The notes beneath the pieces were generated by a model, which ran no database searches, had not been told where the DNA came from, and saw nothing but the letters and a program-made list of their open reading frames with translations. Shown here piece by piece: positions 7,051 through 8,800 of a stretch of 8,800 bases of DNA. Each line of letters begins with the position of its first letter. The stretch's first letter is position 1. Source of the DNA: Verrucomicrobiales bacterium. Its GTDB lineage: Bacteria; Verrucomicrobiota; Verrucomicrobiia; Verrucomicrobiales; DEV007. The stretch spans positions 1-8,800 of the forward strand of contig SLGN01000291.1 in NCBI GenBank assembly GCA_007123695.1, given 5' to 3'. The translations under genes and the position numbers were made by a program.

Positions 7051-7350
7051 GCCGGACGGGTTCAGTTCGGCTGGTAGGAGACCTTCCCAACCGTCGCTCG
7101 ATCATCGGTTTCAAACAACAGACGAAGCGCATCGAGCGGAGAGCAGTCGCCGAAATCAAAAGCAAAAGCAAAACGACGACTTGCGAAGGGACCGACGCCC
7201 GCCTCCTGGTGGCTCACATTCTGGAAATACCGGTTCCGGGCATTTCCGGACCCGAGAGCAAAATCGGACCGGCCACCGGAGCCGAGCCGCAGGCCGCAAG
7301 GAAGAGTGACCATTGGACCGCCCGGTGAACCGTTTCCCCCCACTCTACCC
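7051..7350. other. 300-base gap with no secure gene; possible small or broken ORF on minus strand
   Basis: Lower in GC than its surroundings. On the minus strand an 83-codon frame runs from ATG 7313 to a stop at 7062-7064. Its second half reads plausibly (FAFDFGDCSPLDALRLLFETD, ATVGKVSYQPN), but its first half does not and there is no ribosome binding site. In the neighbouring minus-strand frame, bases around 7281-7318 encode SLFLAACGSAP, which resembles a lipoprotein lipobox, yet that frame stops at 7214 and has no convincing start. A small lipoprotein gene disrupted by a frameshift is one reading; promoter and leader sequence for the gene at 7050 is the simpler one. No strong terminator with a T-run was found after the gene ending at 7351. 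Confidence 0.25.
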
Positions 7351-7788
7351 CTACCCGCGCGGGAGGTAGACACCCGGCCGGTTCAACAGCAGGGCGAGCA
7401 CGGCGACGACAAAGAGCGGCAGGTAGTCGCCCGATCCGTGTCCGACCAGCCCCAGAACGAGCCCGAAGACCGCCGGGGTCTCCGCCAACGCGACCGCGAT
7501 AATGAAGGCAGTGAAGGACCAAGCGGGCGTCTTCTTCCGGCCCTCTGCATCGCGAAAGTTCTTCACCACGTAGCCGACGCCGACGCTCACGACTCCGCAG
7601 AACAGACCGGCCAGCCCCAGCGCCACGGCCAAGGTCCGGTCGGCCGCTTCCTCCGGTGCTGGCTCCTCGCTGTCGCCAAGAAGTCCAAGCTCAAGAATGC
7701 CGAGATAGAGCAGCGCCGACAAGAAAAGACTTCCCCAGACGGTCCAGTAGACCACGGGCGGCGGGGTGGCGGGTGGATTCTCGTTCAT
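7351..7788 (-). CDS. Four-helix membrane protein with ATP-synthase-subunit-c-like segment
   Basis: A 145-residue integral membrane protein not matched to a named family. Four hydrophobic segments are visible: VVYWTVWGSLFLSALLYLGIL (about residues 10-30), LAVALGLAGLFCGVVSVGVGYVV (about 50-72), FIIAVALAETPAVFGLVLGLVG (about 91-112) and LPLFVVAVLALLLNRPGVYL (about 119-138). The third carries a buried glutamate in ALAETPAVFGLV. This resembles the proton-carrying helix of F-type ATPase subunit c (ALVEALPIFG-like), though length and helix count differ. The polar loop between helices 1 and 2 is acidic (GDSEEPAPEEAADR), and the loop between 2 and 3 is basic (KNFRDAEGRKK). ATG 7788 was chosen because residues upstream look non-coding; it lies 31 bases after the stop of the preceding gene, suggesting one transcript. 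There is no clear Shine-Dalgarno. A true ATPase role is unlikely without other subunits. Confidence 0.75.
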   Translation of the reverse strand: MNENPPATPPPVVYWTVWGSLFLSALLYLGILELGLLGDSEEPAPEEAADRTLAVALGLAGLFCGVVSVGVGYVVKNFRDAEGRKKTPAWSFTAFIIAVALAETPAVFGLVLGLVGHGSGDYLPLFVVAVLALLLNRPGVYLPRG

Positions 7789-7819
7789 CGGGCGGCGATG
7801 GCCGACGGTCCGGATGGGA

Positions 7820-8173
7820 TCACTTCGGGCGCTTGAAGAGGTAGTGGTTGTCCGCAGTAACGGCAAGAAACTCCCACCCGCCGTCCTTCTCCACCTCAAG
7901 GATGGTGCGGGGCATCAGGTTCGCCTTGGCGATCTTTTCGGCGAGTTCCTGGGGGAAGTTGATCTCGCCGTCCTCCCCCACTTCGATGCCCTCTTCGGCA
8001 GCGATGAGGCGGAAACCGATGTCGTCCATCTGTATTGCGTTGAGGGACTTGTACTCGTGTCCCTGGCTGGACTTCTTCGCGCCGCTGCCGACGAAGAGAA
8101 GAACCGAGACCGCGAGATTGGCGGCGACGAGGACAAGGGTCGTAGCGAGCAGGGCAACAAAAGCGTTTTTCAT
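7820..8173 (-). CDS. Small membrane-anchored protein with GWEFLAVT...YLFKRP tail, function unknown
   Basis: A 117-residue protein. The N-terminus MKNAFVALLATTLVLVAANLAVSVLLFVGSG is one long hydrophobic helix that would act as a signal anchor. The remaining 85 or so residues are soluble and probably face the periplasm (KSLNAIQMDDIGFRLI, GIEVGEDGEINFPQELAEKIAKANLMP, then GGWEFLAVTADNHYLFKRPK). The ending resembles small uncharacterised bacterial domains of the DUF4177 kind, which finish in 'GWELV.V....YYFKR'. That is a motif-level likeness only. Upstream of ATG 8173 is ACTCCTCT, so no Shine-Dalgarno is present. It is the first gene of the minus-strand series and diverges from the cytochrome gene at 8346. 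The gene itself looks real, with a sensible protein and a good stop position 31 bases before the next start. Confidence 0.72.
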   Translation of the reverse strand: MKNAFVALLATTLVLVAANLAVSVLLFVGSGAKKSSQGHEYKSLNAIQMDDIGFRLIAAEEGIEVGEDGEINFPQELAEKIAKANLMPRTILEVEKDGGWEFLAVTADNHYLFKRPK

Positions 8174-8345
8174 AGAGGAGTTCGAAAGGAATCAGGGGGA
8201 TCTTGAGACCGGTGGGACCGGAGAGTTCGCCGCCCCACGGCGGCAGGGGGCAAGGAAACAGAATTTTCACCGCGATGTAAAGCACAAAGCAGGAACACCT
8301 CGATTTCCGTTGCAAAAACGCGACGCTGTCCCCACCTTTTTCCCG
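8174..8345. promoter_or_regulatory. Divergent intergenic region before the cytochrome gene
   Basis: These 172 bases lie between two divergent starts and should contain both promoters. A perfect six-base-pair inverted repeat, GCCGCC-ccac-GGCGGC, sits at 8229-8244. A smaller one, CCGGT-ggg-ACCGG, sits at 8209-8221. Both would fall in the leader of the minus-strand gene starting at 8173 and might be leader hairpins or operator half-sites. No convincing -10/-35 pair could be assigned on either strand. An AT-richer stretch at about 8260-8285 is a reasonable place for the minus-strand promoter. Confidence 0.3.

Positions 8346-8800
<455 letters not shown>

Noticed and set aside
6740..7171. N-terminal extension of the dimethylformamidase-like protein to 7171
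   Set aside because: The extra residues show no domain, overlap the small gene at 6844-7050 in another frame, and would bury the twin-arginine signal internally.
7351..7369. Inverted repeat CTACCC / GGGaGGTAG at the end of the four-helix gene as a terminator
   Set aside because: It includes the stop codon and last codons, has a bulge, and is followed on the minus strand by G-rich sequence instead of a T-run.

Overview
The window looks like a piece of chromosome from a high-GC member of the PVC superphylum, most likely Verrucomicrobia and possibly Planctomycetes. The strongest pointer is two proteins of families largely confined to that group: a propeller/HEAT/CxxCH heme protein (2355-5177, minus) and the start of a PSCyt1-type c-type cytochrome (8346 to the right edge, plus). 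Shine-Dalgarno sequences are mostly weak or absent. The high GC content produces very long spurious antisense frames. I see no rRNA, tRNA, CRISPR array, insertion sequence, att site or replication origin.

Layout. Positions 1-349 (minus) hold the N-terminal 116 residues of a class I DNA photolyase that runs off the left edge. Diverging from it across about 150 bases is a 602-residue J-domain protein (499-2307, plus). It has an unusual architecture: a basic AT-hook-like N-terminus, an uncharacterised conserved-looking block, a linker built from 12-bp tandem repeats, coiled coils, a late J domain and a hydrophobic C-terminal tail. It converges on a minus-strand series of genes read right to left. 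In order of transcription these are a one-helix small protein (8173-7820), a four-helix membrane protein (7788-7351), a 300-base stretch with no secure gene, a two-helix small protein (7050-6844), a Tat-exported protein related to the N,N-dimethylformamidase large subunit (6739-5225), and the exported propeller/HEAT/heme protein (5177-2355). Diverging from that series at the right edge is the PSCyt1 cytochrome gene, cut off inside a Pro-Glu repeat.

How the parts may work together. The Tat-exported amidohydrolase-like protein and the exported heme protein lie 47 bases or less apart and are probably co-transcribed. This suggests a periplasmic catabolic step (C-N hydrolysis or a related reaction) beside a redox or electron-transfer protein; that link is inference. 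The three small membrane proteins upstream are unrecognised. The photolyase and the J-domain protein share a divergent intergenic region, and the J protein carries several DNA-association-like motifs, but a joint DNA-damage role is only a hypothesis. Most of the window is ordinary PVC gene content. The items most worth a second look are the J-domain protein and the orphan dimethylformamidase-like gene.
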